A stretch of 64,000 nt of DNA from Saccharopolyspora shandongensis (GTDB lineage Bacteria; Actinomycetota; Actinomycetes; Mycobacteriales; Pseudonocardiaceae): assembly GCF_900106995.1 (NCBI RefSeq), contig NZ_FNOK01000047.1, forward strand, positions 1 to 64,000. The letters run 5' to 3'. Shown piece by piece: positions 1 to 9,118 of this stretch. The translations under genes and the position numbers were made by a program. Positions within the stretch are counted from its first letter, which is position 1. Every line of letters starts with the position of its first letter. The notes under the pieces are model-generated. The model was given only the letters and a program-made list of their open reading frames with translations. It searched no databases and was not told the origin of the DNA.

Positions 1-176
1 CGTCGATCGTGAAGACCTCGCCACGCCACAATCATCCCACCGGGCAACACAAACCAAGCACAACGACACACCCTATAACCAAAAGATCATTAAGTAACGC
101 CTCGCGCCCCGCGGCGACCACGCACGCGCGCGTGCCGGGAACGTCCGATTAGGACGATCATCTTCTGCCGGCCGCG
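1..176. other. No gene seen at left edge
   Basis: No convincing coding frame or RNA gene is visible. The stretch is more AT-rich than its surroundings and probably holds intergenic DNA downstream of the minus-strand membrane protein gene. Confidence 0.4.
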
Positions 177-998
177 TCACTCCCCGCCACCGTCGCCGCC
201 GTCTCCGTCTCCCCCATCGCCGCCGCTGCGACCACCGAGGAGAGCACGCTTCCACCACGGCAGCGGGATGTTCAGGTGCGCGACCACGCGCTCGTCGGGG
301 TACTGCTCCATCCCGTGGATCGCCACCGCCGTGGCCACCTCGACGGGATCGCTGAACGTCCGTCGAGCGTTTCCGGTCGGCACCTCCGAGGCCGTCCGGG
401 CCTGGCGCACCACTCGGTCACCCTTGAACGTGCGCTTCGGCTCCCACCCCAAGTACGGCGTCCCCACCCACATGACCACGACGAGCGGCACGATGAGGCA
501 CTCCGCCGAGAAGTAGCCACGGATCAGCGAATCGGCGACGCGGATCAACCCGACCGCGGCGATGGCCCCGAGCAGCCAGATCAGCACGCGCAGCGCCTGC
601 AACCGGCCGGACCCGCTGATCAGGCCGTGAACGCTCAGCCACGCTACCAGCGCACGGGTGATCCCGGACCGGCGGAAAGCGCGCCGCAGCTCCGCCATCG
701 CGATGCCGTCGCCTGCCCATTCCAGCACCCGCTGCTGGTACTCGTGCTGCACGCGAATGCCGGTGGCGCGGAGCTTCCCGTCGGCATCGACGCGCAGCGC
801 CCCGGCCGCGACGAGCTCGGCGACGACGCTGTCGGCCACCCGGTCGACGCCGCCGCTGAGATAGGCGAGCTGGTACTGGTCGGGCTCGAAGTAGCCGCCC
901 TTGGGCCCAACCCTGGCCAGCAGGTTGACCAGCGCGATGCCGCCGCGCAACAGGACCGCCAGGACGAAGAGCAGGAAGGCGAACTCGGAGTTGCTCAT
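177..998 (-). CDS. TIGR04222 domain-containing membrane protein
   Basis: A 273-residue membrane protein of unknown function. I see a TM segment near residues 5-27 (FAFLLFVLAVLLRGGIALV), a soluble block of about 100 residues with the YLSGGVDRVADSVVAELVAAG region typical of the TIGR04222 family, two more TM segments around 135-155 and 167-186, and a tail made of Gly/Asp repeats (GGDGGDGDGGDGGGE). That layout and tail are characteristic of this actinobacterial family. I start at the ATG at 998, which follows a run of G. The frame stays open upstream to 1163, but only through Pro-Thr repeats encoded by a hexanucleotide repeat, which are unlikely to be native protein. Confidence 0.75.
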   Translation of the reverse strand: MSNSEFAFLLFVLAVLLRGGIALVNLLARVGPKGGYFEPDQYQLAYLSGGVDRVADSVVAELVAAGALRVDADGKLRATGIRVQHEYQQRVLEWAGDGIAMAELRRAFRRSGITRALVAWLSVHGLISGSGRLQALRVLIWLLGAIAAVGLIRVADSLIRGYFSAECLIVPLVVVMWVGTPYLGWEPKRTFKGDRVVRQARTASEVPTGNARRTFSDPVEVATAVAIHGMEQYPDERVVAHLNIPLPWWKRALLGGRSGGDGGDGDGGDGGGE

Positions 999-1084
999 CC
1001 CCCAGGCGACGTCCACATGCCCTCCTCGATCGATCCGCTCCTCGGTAGACGTCCCGCACCCGTCGAGGTTGACTCCGAGCCTGC

Positions 1085-1386
<302 letters not shown>

Positions 1387-1390
1387 GGCC

Positions 1391-1415
1391 CGCGGAAAAA
1401 CGGCCGTTTTCCGCG
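1391..1415. terminator. Strong palindrome, possible terminator
   Basis: A 25-bp nearly perfect palindrome (CGCGGAAAAA then CGGCCG then TTTTCCGCG) lies just 5' of the NACHT remnant. It could be a hairpin terminator or the end of a lost mobile element. There is no T-run to decide. Confidence 0.4.
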
Positions 1416-1453
1416 TTGTTCCTCCGCCGTCCGCGGGTACGAGGAATTCGTTC

Positions 1454-1488
1454 GCGGATCATCGGGCGTTCATCGCCGGATGATCCGC
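1454..1488. repeat. 9-bp inverted repeat with 17-bp spacer
   Basis: GCGGATCAT at 1454-1462 is matched by ATGATCCGC at 1480-1488. It lies between two gene remnants and may mark an old insertion or deletion junction, or an operator. Its function is unknown. Confidence 0.5.
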
Positions 1489-1540
1489 CGTCCGCTGTGC
1501 GGGCGCTACGCTGCCGCCGGTTCGATCTTGCGGAGAGGCG

Positions 1541-1941
1541 GACGAGCTCTCCACCGAGCACGGGCCGGTCGTCGGATACCTGCTGACCGCGGACCTGCGC
1601 AATCCCAAAGTCGAACTCGACCTGCTGCACCCGCCCGCGGTGGCGGCCCGGGACGAGATCGACGACATGACGAACGCGCAGCGGGCGGTCGCGGGCGTCA
1701 ACGGCGACTTCTTCCACCTGAGCGAGACGGGCGCTCCGCCGCCAGCACCGGGCTGAGCGTCCGCGAGCTGGCCGACCTGATCCGGTCGTTCGGGGCCACC
1801 GATGCCGTCAACCTCGACGGCGGCGGCTCGTCGACCATGGCAGTGCTCGATCCCGGCCAGCCCCGGGCGGTGGTCAAGAACGTTCCCTCCGACGGCGTTC
1901 CCCGCGCCGTGGCGAACGGGATCGGCATCTTCTCCCGCTGA
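1541..1941 (+). pseudogene. Phosphodiester glycosidase (NAGPA-type) remnant, internally deleted
   Basis: Two pieces of one family occur in different frames. The first (1544-1756) encodes a stretch ending in AVAGVNGDFFHLSETGAPP, which is the conserved VNGDFF region of the phosphodiester glycosidase (NAGPA, PF09992) family. The second (about 1750-1941) encodes SVRELADLIRSFGATDAVNL then DGGGSSTM, the family's C-terminal signature, and ends in a normal stop. The usual several hundred residues between these motifs are missing, and the N-terminus and signal peptide are absent. This is a broken gene with a large internal deletion plus a frameshift. Confidence 0.65.
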
Positions 1942-2098
1942 CAACCCGCCGGATCCCGGCACCTGCTCGCTGGTCACCCCGCGATGCCTCCCCCTTTCCT
2001 GCCCAACCTCGCGTTCTGGGAGCATTTCGGCCTCGCTCCGGGAATTCCCACGCGTGCCGAGCTGAAATCCAGCGGACCGATCCCAGGTGACGCCGGCT

Positions 2099-3097
2099 TC
2101 AGACGGCCCGTCCGCGCAGCGGAACCCGGTTCCACCACGTCACGCACCGCCAAGCCCACTCCAGCGGCCCGTACGCGAATCTGCTCAGCCACCAGCGCGA
2201 GAACCCCCACTGCACCGCCAGGATCCCGACGGCCAGCAGCAGCATCAGGTCGTACCGGATGGAGTCCCGCTCCAGGCCGATCAGCGGCGCGACCGCCAAG
2301 GTCAGCAGCGTGGCGGTGATGAAGTTCGTCAGCGCCATCCGCCCCAGCGGCGCGAACGCCGCGGAAAGCGCGCCACCGGCGCGAGTCCGGCACAGCAGCA
2401 GGAAACCCGACGCGTAGGCGAGCCCACCGAGCAGCCCCGCCGCCGCCCAGATCGTGAAGAACGACGACGAGCCCTTGCTGTTGACCTGCAACCAGAGACC
2501 GAGACCGGCCAGCACGACGGCGAGCCCGAAGGTGATCGCGAGCTGCCCCGCCCGGCGGTCGAGCGTGTCGATCACGCCGTACCGGACGGCGGCCGCGCCG
2601 AGCAGGAACAGGCCGGGTACCAAGCCGACTCCGCCGTTCAGCCCGAACAGCCCCACTGCGAGCAGCCCGACACCGCCCCAGAGCGCGACCCACCGCGGCA
2701 GCACCGACGTCGGCAGCAGCACGATCAGACCGACGATCGCGTAGATCAGCAGCGGCTCGCCCGGCAGCAGGAACTGGTGCCCGACCCCGATGACCAGCAG
2801 CGCCAGCAGCCTCCGCAGCAACAGCACCCGAGGCCGGGCCGCTCGCCCGGTCGCTCGGTCCAGGAACAACGCGAATCCCACGCCGAACAGGAACGCGAAG
2901 ATCGGGTGGAACCGCTGCTGCACGAACATGTTCAGCGCCGAGCGGACCGGATCCGCCACCCCGATCGCGGGCCCCCAGCCCATGTGCACGATGTCCGGGA
3001 TGTTGACGAACAGGATCCCGCACAGCGCGAACCCGCGCAGCGAGTCGAGATCACCGATGCGCCGCCGCACCGGTTGTGCCGCCACGGCAGTCGTCAT
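2099..3097 (-). CDS. DUF418 domain-containing membrane protein
   Basis: A 332-residue polytopic membrane protein with about ten hydrophobic segments. The N-terminal motif IGDLDSLRGFALCGILFVNI and the C-terminal module ending in QWGFSRWWLSRFAYGPLEWA are signatures of the DUF418 (YeiB-like) family, which is related to acyltransferase-type membrane proteins and has no firm function. I start at MTTAVAAQPVRRR (ATG 3097), just ahead of the conserved motif. The open frame continues 47 codons upstream without family resemblance. It has no operon partners; a NUDIX gene lies divergently on the other side of a 357-bp spacer (3098-3454) with no other gene in it. Confidence 0.8.
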   Translation of the reverse strand: MTTAVAAQPVRRRIGDLDSLRGFALCGILFVNIPDIVHMGWGPAIGVADPVRSALNMFVQQRFHPIFAFLFGVGFALFLDRATGRAARPRVLLLRRLLALLVIGVGHQFLLPGEPLLIYAIVGLIVLLPTSVLPRWVALWGGVGLLAVGLFGLNGGVGLVPGLFLLGAAAVRYGVIDTLDRRAGQLAITFGLAVVLAGLGLWLQVNSKGSSSFFTIWAAAGLLGGLAYASGFLLLCRTRAGGALSAAFAPLGRMALTNFITATLLTLAVAPLIGLERDSIRYDLMLLLAVGILAVQWGFSRWWLSRFAYGPLEWAWRCVTWWNRVPLRGRAV

Positions 3098-3454
3098 CGA
3101 CCACACCCCCGCGATCCACACGGCGCGAGCCCGCCACGCGCAGAACCGCTTGCCTGCGCTGCAGATCCACGGCAACCCCGGCACCGGCCGCTGAGCTTGA
3201 CACGAGTTCCTCCTTTCAACGCAGCCCACCCGGCCCATCGCCGAGTTCGACCGTGATCAGGATCGCCGCGAGAACCCGCATCGCGGATCATCCGCAAGGC
3301 CGAGTCCACCCCCACATCGATCAGCCGATCGGCCATGAAAAACAAGCCATTCGGCCCGGATGACCGGAAAGCACCTCCGCGAGATCTTCCGCCCGTCCCC
3401 GGAGAGTCCGACATCGCCCACCAGTCCCGAAAACTTGGGGCTAGGGTCGGTTCC

Positions 3455-3919
3455 ATGGTTGATCGGTTTCAGGTCGTTCCTTCCGTCTACATCGCGCTTC
3501 GCAGGTCGGACGCCCAGGAGGAGGTGCTGCTGCAGCTGCGCCACAACACCGGGTACATGGACGGGCATTGGGCGTTGGCCGCGGCGGGTCACGTCGAATC
3601 CGGTGAATCCGTCATCGACGCCGCGCGCCGGGAAGCCGCCGAAGAACTCGGCGTCGACATCTCCGCCGAAGACCTCGTGCCGCTGTCGGTCATGCACCGA
3701 ACGCAGGGCGACCACCGGGCGATCAACGAACGGGTGGACTTCTTCTTCGAATGCCGCCGCTGGACCGGTCGGCCCAGGCGGGCCGAGCCCGAGAAGACCG
3801 CCGACCTGCGGTGGTTTCCACTGGACGCACCGCCCAGTCCGGCCGTGCCCCACGAGCAGTACGTCCTCCGGCACCTGCGCGCCGGCACCCTCCCCCAGGT
3901 CACGACGTTCGGCTTCTGA
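3455..3919 (+). CDS. NUDIX hydrolase
   Basis: A 154-residue single-domain NUDIX protein that should hydrolyse a nucleoside diphosphate linked to another moiety. The Nudix box is complete: GHVESGES, then REAAEELG, matching GX5EX7REUXEEXGU. A conserved IALRR strand lies near the N-terminus and DLRWFPLD near the end. I start at MVDRFQVVPSVYIAL (ATG 3455), preceded by a purine-rich stretch. The frame is open 40 codons further upstream but without family resemblance. Substrate unknown; it stands alone. Confidence 0.85.
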   Translation: MVDRFQVVPSVYIALRRSDAQEEVLLQLRHNTGYMDGHWALAAAGHVESGESVIDAARREAAEELGVDISAEDLVPLSVMHRTQGDHRAINERVDFFFECRRWTGRPRRAEPEKTADLRWFPLDAPPSPAVPHEQYVLRHLRAGTLPQVTTFGF

Positions 3920-4010
3920 CCGCTCGTCGTCGACGGGGGTTTGACCTTCACCCAGGGACAACCCGCAGGGTCGGGTCACCGGGCGAGGCGCCCGGGACGA
4001 GGAGGGAGCC

Positions 4011-5087
4011 ATGTCCAGGCTGAGCATCGGGGAGTTCGCGCAGGCTTCGGGGCTGACTCCGAAAGCGTTGCGGCTCTACGACGAGCTGGGGCTGCTGCCA
4101 CCGGCCGACGTCGATCCCCGTTCGGGCTACCGCTCCTACGACCGGTGCCAGCTCGAACACGCCCGGCTGGTCGCGTGGTTGCGCGGCCTCGGCATGCCGC
4201 TGGCCCGGATCAGGGTGGTCTGCGACCTCCCCCCGCTCGCCGCGGCAGCCGAGGTCGGCTCGTACTGGCGCCAGGTCGAGGCCGACACCGCGGCCCGCGG
4301 GGAGTTGGCTGCCTTCCTCGTCGACCACCTGTCGAGGAGGAATGCCGAAATGACTGATGTACCAGCGGAATGGGAACTGCGCTCTGCGGCTCGAGATGAC
4401 CGCGGATTCGTGCGGGATGAGAATCAAGACGCGGTGTACGAGGGCAGGAATCTGTTCGCCGTCGCCGACGGATTCGGCGCGCAGGGCATGGACCGCGTGG
4501 CCAGCGTCGCGGCGGTCGACGCGCTCGGGGCGCTCGACGCCGAGGTGCCCGCCGGGAACCTGCTGAAGGCTCTCGGCGCGGCCGCGAACGGCGCACGGCA
4601 GGCCGTCCACGACTTCGCAGCCGACCCGGCACGCGAGCACGTCGGTACAACGCTGACCGCGATGCTGTGGTCGGGCGCCCAGTTCGCCCTGGCGCACGTC
4701 GGGGACACCAGGGCGTACCTCCTGCGCGACGGGGAGCTCACCCAGATCACCCACGACCACACCTTCGTGCAGTCGCTGGTCGACGAGGGCAAGTTGACCC
4801 CGGAAGAGGCGGCGACGCACCCGAACCGGGCAACGCTGCTCCGCGCCCTGCAACGCGGCGGGGCCGTGGAACCGGACCTCCACCTGCGCGAAGCGCGCAG
4901 CGGCGACCGCTATCTGCTCTGCTCCGACGGCCTCCACGCCGCGGTGCCCGAACAGCAACTACGCGACACCCTGGGTGCGGCAGGCGATCCCGAGGAAGCG
5001 GTGGAGCGCTTCACCGAACTCATCCGCGACGCAGGCGCACCGGACAACTTCGCCTTCGTGGTCGTCGACGCGCTCGCACGCGCGTAG
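4011..5087 (+). CDS. MerR-type HTH fused to PP2C-family Ser/Thr phosphatase
   Basis: A 358-residue two-domain protein. Residues 3-75 are a MerR DNA-binding domain (IGEFAQASGLTPKALRLYDE, then SGYRSYDRCQL). Residues from about 120 form a PP2C phosphatase with its motifs in order: RDENQDAV, VADGFG, AHVGDTRAYLL, SDGLH, and DNFAFVVV near the end. The metal-binding Asp residues are all visible. There is a good ribosome site (GAGGGAGCC) before ATG 4011. Where other MerR proteins carry a ligand domain, this one carries a phosphatase, so it may couple dephosphorylation to transcription. It has no kinase neighbour. The frame is unbroken between domains. Confidence 0.85.
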   Translation: MSRLSIGEFAQASGLTPKALRLYDELGLLPPADVDPRSGYRSYDRCQLEHARLVAWLRGLGMPLARIRVVCDLPPLAAAAEVGSYWRQVEADTAARGELAAFLVDHLSRRNAEMTDVPAEWELRSAARDDRGFVRDENQDAVYEGRNLFAVADGFGAQGMDRVASVAAVDALGALDAEVPAGNLLKALGAAANGARQAVHDFAADPAREHVGTTLTAMLWSGAQFALAHVGDTRAYLLRDGELTQITHDHTFVQSLVDEGKLTPEEAATHPNRATLLRALQRGGAVEPDLHLREARSGDRYLLCSDGLHAAVPEQQLRDTLGAAGDPEEAVERFTELIRDAGAPDNFAFVVVDALARA

Positions 5088-5132
5088 CGACCGACGCGTC
5101 CGTCCTCGCCGACCGGTCGGGGACGGACGCCA

Positions 5133-5885
5133 TCACCAGACGGTGTAGCCGCCGTCGACGACGAGGTCCGTGCCGGTGCAGTAGCTGCTGGCGTCGGAGG
5201 CCAGGAACACGACCGCCGGGGCGATCTCCCGCGGCTCGGCGACCCGCTTCATCGGGGTGTCGCCGAGCCAGACCCGGCGCCACTCCTCGTTGCTCATGCC
5301 CCGCTTGGTCATCTCGGTGCCGACGTAGCCGGGCGACACGGAATTGACCCGCACGCCGCGGTCGGCCCACTCCCCGGCCAGCGACTTCGTCAGGTGGATG
5401 ACGCCGGCTTTCGCCGTGTTGTAGGCGGATTGCGGCTGCGGGTGGTTGGAGATGTGGCCGCTCATGCTGCCGGTGTTGATGATGCTCCCCGAACCCTGCC
5501 CGAGCATCCGCCTGCCCGCCGCCCGGCAGCAGTAGAAGACGCCGTCTAGGTTCACCGACAACACCCGCCGCCAGTCCTCGTCCGCGAGGTCCTCGCTGGG
5601 GTGGTTGTGCACGATCCCGGCGTTGTTGACCGCGACGTCGAGCGATCCGGCCGTCGTCGCCACGTGCTCGAACGCCGCCTCCACGCTGGCCGAGTCGGTG
5701 ACGTCCGCGGCCACGAACTCGACGCCGTGCCGCTCGGCGGTCGCGTTGCCGACCTCCGGGTTGATGTCGCAGATGAACACCCGCGCCCCGGCATCGCGCA
5801 GGCCCAGCACGATCGCCTCACCGATGCCCTGCGCGCCGCCGGTGACGACCGCGTTCTTGCCGTTGAGTGCGAAGAGCTCGCTCAA
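5133..5885 (-). CDS. SDR family oxidoreductase
   Basis: A 250-residue short-chain dehydrogenase/reductase. The cofactor motif TGGAQGIGEA is near residue 15, NNAGIVHN follows, then Ser in NTGSMSG and the YNTAK catalytic pair, and a C-terminal YCTGTDLVVDGGYTVW typical of the classical family. It resembles sugar-alcohol (ribitol/xylulose/mannitol type) dehydrogenases. I choose the TTG at 5885 because GGGAGG lies 5 bases upstream; no ATG fits. It faces a fumarylacetoacetate hydrolase-family gene across a 325-bp regulatory spacer, which suggests a shared catabolic route, possibly for a sugar acid. Confidence 0.85.
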   Translation of the reverse strand: MSELFALNGKNAVVTGGAQGIGEAIVLGLRDAGARVFICDINPEVGNATAERHGVEFVAADVTDSASVEAAFEHVATTAGSLDVAVNNAGIVHNHPSEDLADEDWRRVLSVNLDGVFYCCRAAGRRMLGQGSGSIINTGSMSGHISNHPQPQSAYNTAKAGVIHLTKSLAGEWADRGVRVNSVSPGYVGTEMTKRGMSNEEWRRVWLGDTPMKRVAEPREIAPAVVFLASDASSYCTGTDLVVDGGYTVW

Positions 5886-6031
5886 GTTCCCCTCCCGGGA
5901 AGTGGCCGAGGCACGAAGCCGGTGATCATCTCGCCTGGCGGGAACCTCATTGCGTCCACATCGGACACCGATGCGCGCGGGCGTGTGCGCCGGCCTTCGC
6001 TGGACCTGGAATCCGGTTGACTTCGTATGAT

Positions 6032-6053
6032 GTTCGGACCATAGTTCGGCCAT
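6032..6053. promoter_or_regulatory. Direct repeats in the SDR/FAH divergent spacer
   Basis: GTTCGGACCAT (6032-6042) is followed one base later by GTTCGGCCAT (6044-6053). They lie in the 5886-6210 spacer between two divergent catabolic genes and could be regulator half-sites. No regulator gene is adjacent. Apart from these repeats I see nothing in the spacer. Confidence 0.3.
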
Positions 6054-6210
6054 GCAGCCGCCGCAACCACCCGCAGCCGCGGCACGCCGGAGTTCGCGCG
6101 ATCGCCCGGGCCGCGTTCAGATCCCCGGCGGGAAGCGCTGGTCGCAATCCGCTTCGGATCGCCCCACCAAGCCCCGAGGACCGCACCGCATCCCGAGGAA
6201 GGCAGGCACC

Positions 6211-7395
6211 GTGAACCTCTCCGCCTACGCCGATCACGTCCTGCCCGCTGACGCGGCCCGGGCGACGCTCGTCGCCCGCATCTTCGACCCGGACTGCGGC
6301 GGCCCGTGCGTCGCCGCGGTGCGCGGCGCGGCGGTCGTCGACCTGACCTGTGTCGAGCCGACGGTCGCCGGGCTGCTCGAACGGGCCGATGCCGGGGAGG
6401 TCGTTCGGACGCACGAGGGCGGCCGGAGCTGGCGGCTCGCCGACCTCCTGCAGGCCACGCTGTCCGGCGACCGCGCCCGGCCGCACTTCCTGGCGCCGGT
6501 CGACCTGCAGGTCATCAAGGCGGCGGGCGTGACCTTCGTGCGGAGCATGCTGGAGCGGGTGATCGAAGAGCGCGCCGAGGGTGATCTCCGCCGGGCCGAG
6601 GAGATCCGCGCGAAGCTCGGCGACGTCATCGAAGGCCGGATCTCCTCGGTGCGGCCGGGCTCCGCGGAGGCGCAGCGGATCAAGGAGGTGCTCGTCCGGG
6701 AAGGACTCTGGTCGCAGTACCTGGAGGTCGGCATCGGCCCGGACCCGGAGATCTTCACCAAGGCACCGGTGCTGTCCGCGGTCGGCACGGGCGCGGAGAT
6801 CGGCGTGCTCGAACGCTCGACGTGGAACAACCCAGAGCCCGAACTGGTCATCGCGGCGACCTCCCGCGGCGTCCCGGTGGCGGCGGCGCTGGGCAACGAC
6901 GTCAACCTCCGCGACTTCGAGGGGCGCAGCGCGCTGCTGCTCACCGAGGCCAAGGACAACAACGCGTCGTGCGCCATCGGCCCGTTCCTCCGGCTCTTCG
7001 ACGACGAGTTCACCCTCGACGACGCGCAGGACCTGGAGATCGGCCTGGCCATCGCCGGGACCGACGGCTACCGGCTGGACGGCGTCAACCCGGTCCGCGA
7101 GATCAGCCGCGACGTGCGGGAGCTGATCGGGCACGCCCACGGCCGCCACCACCAGTACCCGGACGGGTTCGTGCTGTTCACCGGCACGATGTTCGCCCCC
7201 ACCGAAGACCGCGACGTCCCCGGCCAGGGCTTCACCCACAAGCCCGGCGACGTCGTGCGCATCTCCTCCCCCGCGCTCGGTAGCCTGATCAACGTCGTGA
7301 ACACCGCGGAGGACGCGCCCGACTGGACCTTCGGCATCCGCGCGCTGATGACCAACCTCGCCGCCCGCGGCCTCCTCCAGGGCACCGCGACGTGA
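6211..7395 (+). CDS. Fumarylacetoacetate hydrolase family protein
   Basis: A 394-residue protein of the FAH/2-keto-hydratase superfamily, longer variant. Residues 20-50 (ARIFDPDCGGPCVAAVRG) are the family's N-terminal domain; the catalytic core includes PEPELVIAATSRGVPVAA, GNDVNLRDFEGR and a late FTHKPGDVVRISS. Such proteins cleave or dehydrate 2-keto acids with a bound divalent metal. The start is the GTG at 6211, with GAGGAAGG ahead. Its divergent partner is an SDR, so a short sugar-acid or aromatic-acid degradation pathway is plausible. The exact reaction cannot be read from sequence. Confidence 0.8.
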   Translation: MNLSAYADHVLPADAARATLVARIFDPDCGGPCVAAVRGAAVVDLTCVEPTVAGLLERADAGEVVRTHEGGRSWRLADLLQATLSGDRARPHFLAPVDLQVIKAAGVTFVRSMLERVIEERAEGDLRRAEEIRAKLGDVIEGRISSVRPGSAEAQRIKEVLVREGLWSQYLEVGIGPDPEIFTKAPVLSAVGTGAEIGVLERSTWNNPEPELVIAATSRGVPVAAALGNDVNLRDFEGRSALLLTEAKDNNASCAIGPFLRLFDDEFTLDDAQDLEIGLAIAGTDGYRLDGVNPVREISRDVRELIGHAHGRHHQYPDGFVLFTGTMFAPTEDRDVPGQGFTHKPGDVVRISSPALGSLINVVNTAEDAPDWTFGIRALMTNLAARGLLQGTAT

Positions 7396-7468
7396 CCGAA
7401 ACCGCCCACCGACCGCATCGAGCACCGGCTGTTCGCGACCAGCACGACCGGTGAAGGAGCCGAATTCC

Positions 7469-8371
7469 GTGCCGTTCACAGACATCCCGTTCACCGAAAC
7501 CGCGCGGCGGGCGCTCGATGTCCGATGGGGACTGCGGTTCTCGGGCGATCCCGTCCGGCTGCGCGGCGGCGAGGAGTCCGCCGCGTTCGCCGTCGACGAC
7601 CACGTCGTCCGGGTGGGGCCGGAATGGCGCAGCACGGAAGAAGCCGAGTGGTGCTACGCCATCGCCTCGCACGCTTCGACCGAGGTGCCGGAAGTGGCCG
7701 CGCCGGTCGCGACGACCGAAGGGCGCGCGGCGGTCCGGGTCGACGGCCGCCCGATGTCGGTCTGGCCGCTGGTCCCGGGCAGGTGGCCCACCCGCGAAAC
7801 GCCCGGCGTCCTGGCGCAGGCCGCCTCGCTGCTCGCGCGGTTGCACCGCGCCTTGGCCGGGATGCAGCCGCCGCCGAGGCCCGTCCCGTCCGGCTTGGAA
7901 CCGGGCCTGGACGGATCCGAGCCGTCGGCGGAACCTGCTCTCGCGGACCCGGAACTCGATTCGTGGCTGGCGGAATTCCACCGCACCCACCGGAACCACC
8001 AGGCCGTGCACGGCGACTTCTACCCGGGCAACACGCTGACCGACGGAGGCGTCCTCACGGCCGTGGTGGACTGGGACGAGGCGTGCGTGGTCCCGCCCGC
8101 GGTCGAGGTCGCCTACGCCGCCCTGGAATGGGCTGAGCAGGAGTCCGCGATCGACATCGCGGCGATGCACTCGTTCCTGCAGGCTTACGCCGCGGCCGGC
8201 GGGCCCGCCGGGCTCCTCGACGAGGAAACCCTGGCGCAGCTCATCCGGCACCGGCTGCGCCGCGAGGCGGTGTACTTCCACGAGCAGCGGCGGCTCGGCG
8301 TCGTGCACGACATGGAAGACTTCGCCTACCACGCGCGCCGTCTCGAGGTCTTCTCCGAACTCCGCCCGTGA
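7469..8371 (+). CDS. Aminoglycoside phosphotransferase-like (APH) kinase
   Basis: A 300-residue APH/choline-kinase-fold protein. The catalytic loop HGDFYPGNTL (HxDxxxxN) and the metal-binding VVDWDEA are both intact near residues 180-205. Such enzymes phosphorylate small molecules with ATP; the substrate is unknown, and resistance should not be assumed. The start is the GTG at 7469, which has AAGGAG nine bases upstream; the in-frame GTG at 7451 has no such site. It lies 73 bp after the FAH gene on the same strand and may be co-transcribed. Confidence 0.8.
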   Translation: MPFTDIPFTETARRALDVRWGLRFSGDPVRLRGGEESAAFAVDDHVVRVGPEWRSTEEAEWCYAIASHASTEVPEVAAPVATTEGRAAVRVDGRPMSVWPLVPGRWPTRETPGVLAQAASLLARLHRALAGMQPPPRPVPSGLEPGLDGSEPSAEPALADPELDSWLAEFHRTHRNHQAVHGDFYPGNTLTDGGVLTAVVDWDEACVVPPAVEVAYAALEWAEQESAIDIAAMHSFLQAYAAAGGPAGLLDEETLAQLIRHRLRREAVYFHEQRRLGVVHDMEDFAYHARRLEVFSELRP

Positions 8372-8380
8372 CGCCGCAGG

Positions 8381-8791
8381 TCACCGGGTCGCGGTCGTGG
8401 CGCGGCCGTAACGGTCCTCCAGGCGGACGACGTCCAGCTGCCAGCCCGGATCCGCCGTGGACGCCTCCAGCAGGACCGCGTCGGACACCGCCGTGACCCG
8501 GTGCACGACACCGGACGGAATGCTCGCCGTCTGCCCGGGGTCGAGCTCCATCCGGACCAGCGAATCGCGGTTCGGCCCCAGGTCGAGGAGCACGATGCCG
8601 GACTGCACGGCGATCGTCTCCTCCTTCTTCTCGTGGTATTGCAGCGAAATCGACTCGCCCGCCCAGATGTGCAGCACCTTGCCGACGTAGTGGCCGGCCA
8701 CCACGGCGAAGATCTCCTCGTAGCCCCAGGGCTTTTCGATCCGAACCACCGTTGCGAGACTGGACAGCGCGAACTCTGCGACATCGGTCAC
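8381..8791 (-). CDS. Cupin domain protein
   Basis: A 136-residue single cupin. The barrel is recognisable from IEKPWGYEEIFAVVAGHYVGKVLHI, ISLQYHEKKEETIAV (the two-His cupin motif 1, partly kept) and PSGVVHRVTA (motif 2 His). It resembles the C-terminal domain of type II mannose-6-phosphate isomerases, which isomerise phosphosugars with a bound metal. I start at the GTG at 8791, preceded by GGAAGG. It converges on the phosphotransferase gene with a 9-bp gap. Catalytic activity is uncertain. Confidence 0.75.
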   Translation of the reverse strand: MTDVAEFALSSLATVVRIEKPWGYEEIFAVVAGHYVGKVLHIWAGESISLQYHEKKEETIAVQSGIVLLDLGPNRDSLVRMELDPGQTASIPSGVVHRVTAVSDAVLLEASTADPGWQLDVVRLEDRYGRATTATR

Positions 8792-9118
8792 GACGATCCA
8801 TCCTTCCCGTGCGGAGCGCCCCCTCGGCGCGCGCACCAGGCAACGGCGCAGCGCCTGCGGACGGCCGGTGAAAGCACATCCGCGGACCTTCCGAGGTGTG
8901 GCGCACAATCCCGCATCAGTTCCCCCAAGCACGCGGCGTTCGATCCGAACACCGCGGACCTGCGCACCATAACTCCGGGCCCGCGCGGCCGCCCAGGGCA
9001 CGCAGCGCCCCGCTACCGGATCGGAGGACAGGTGGCGCGTGATTCCCATGAACGACAAGGAAGTCCGCCCACCGGCGCGGTGCAGGCGGAACGATTCATC
9101 CGGCACGTGGAAGCCGCG
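8792..9118. other. Intergenic stretch without a gene
   Basis: I find no gene here. Open frames exist on both strands but none has a credible start plus family resemblance. It may include decayed coding sequence and the cupin gene's promoter. Confidence 0.4.

Noticed and set aside
5886..6210. A coding extension of the FAH or SDR gene into the divergent spacer
   Set aside because: Both frames are open, but composition changes abruptly, and good ribosome sites support the GTG at 6211 and the TTG at 5885.
7469..8371. Aminoglycoside resistance gene
   Set aside because: The APH fold is shared by many small-molecule kinases; nothing in sequence or context points to resistance.
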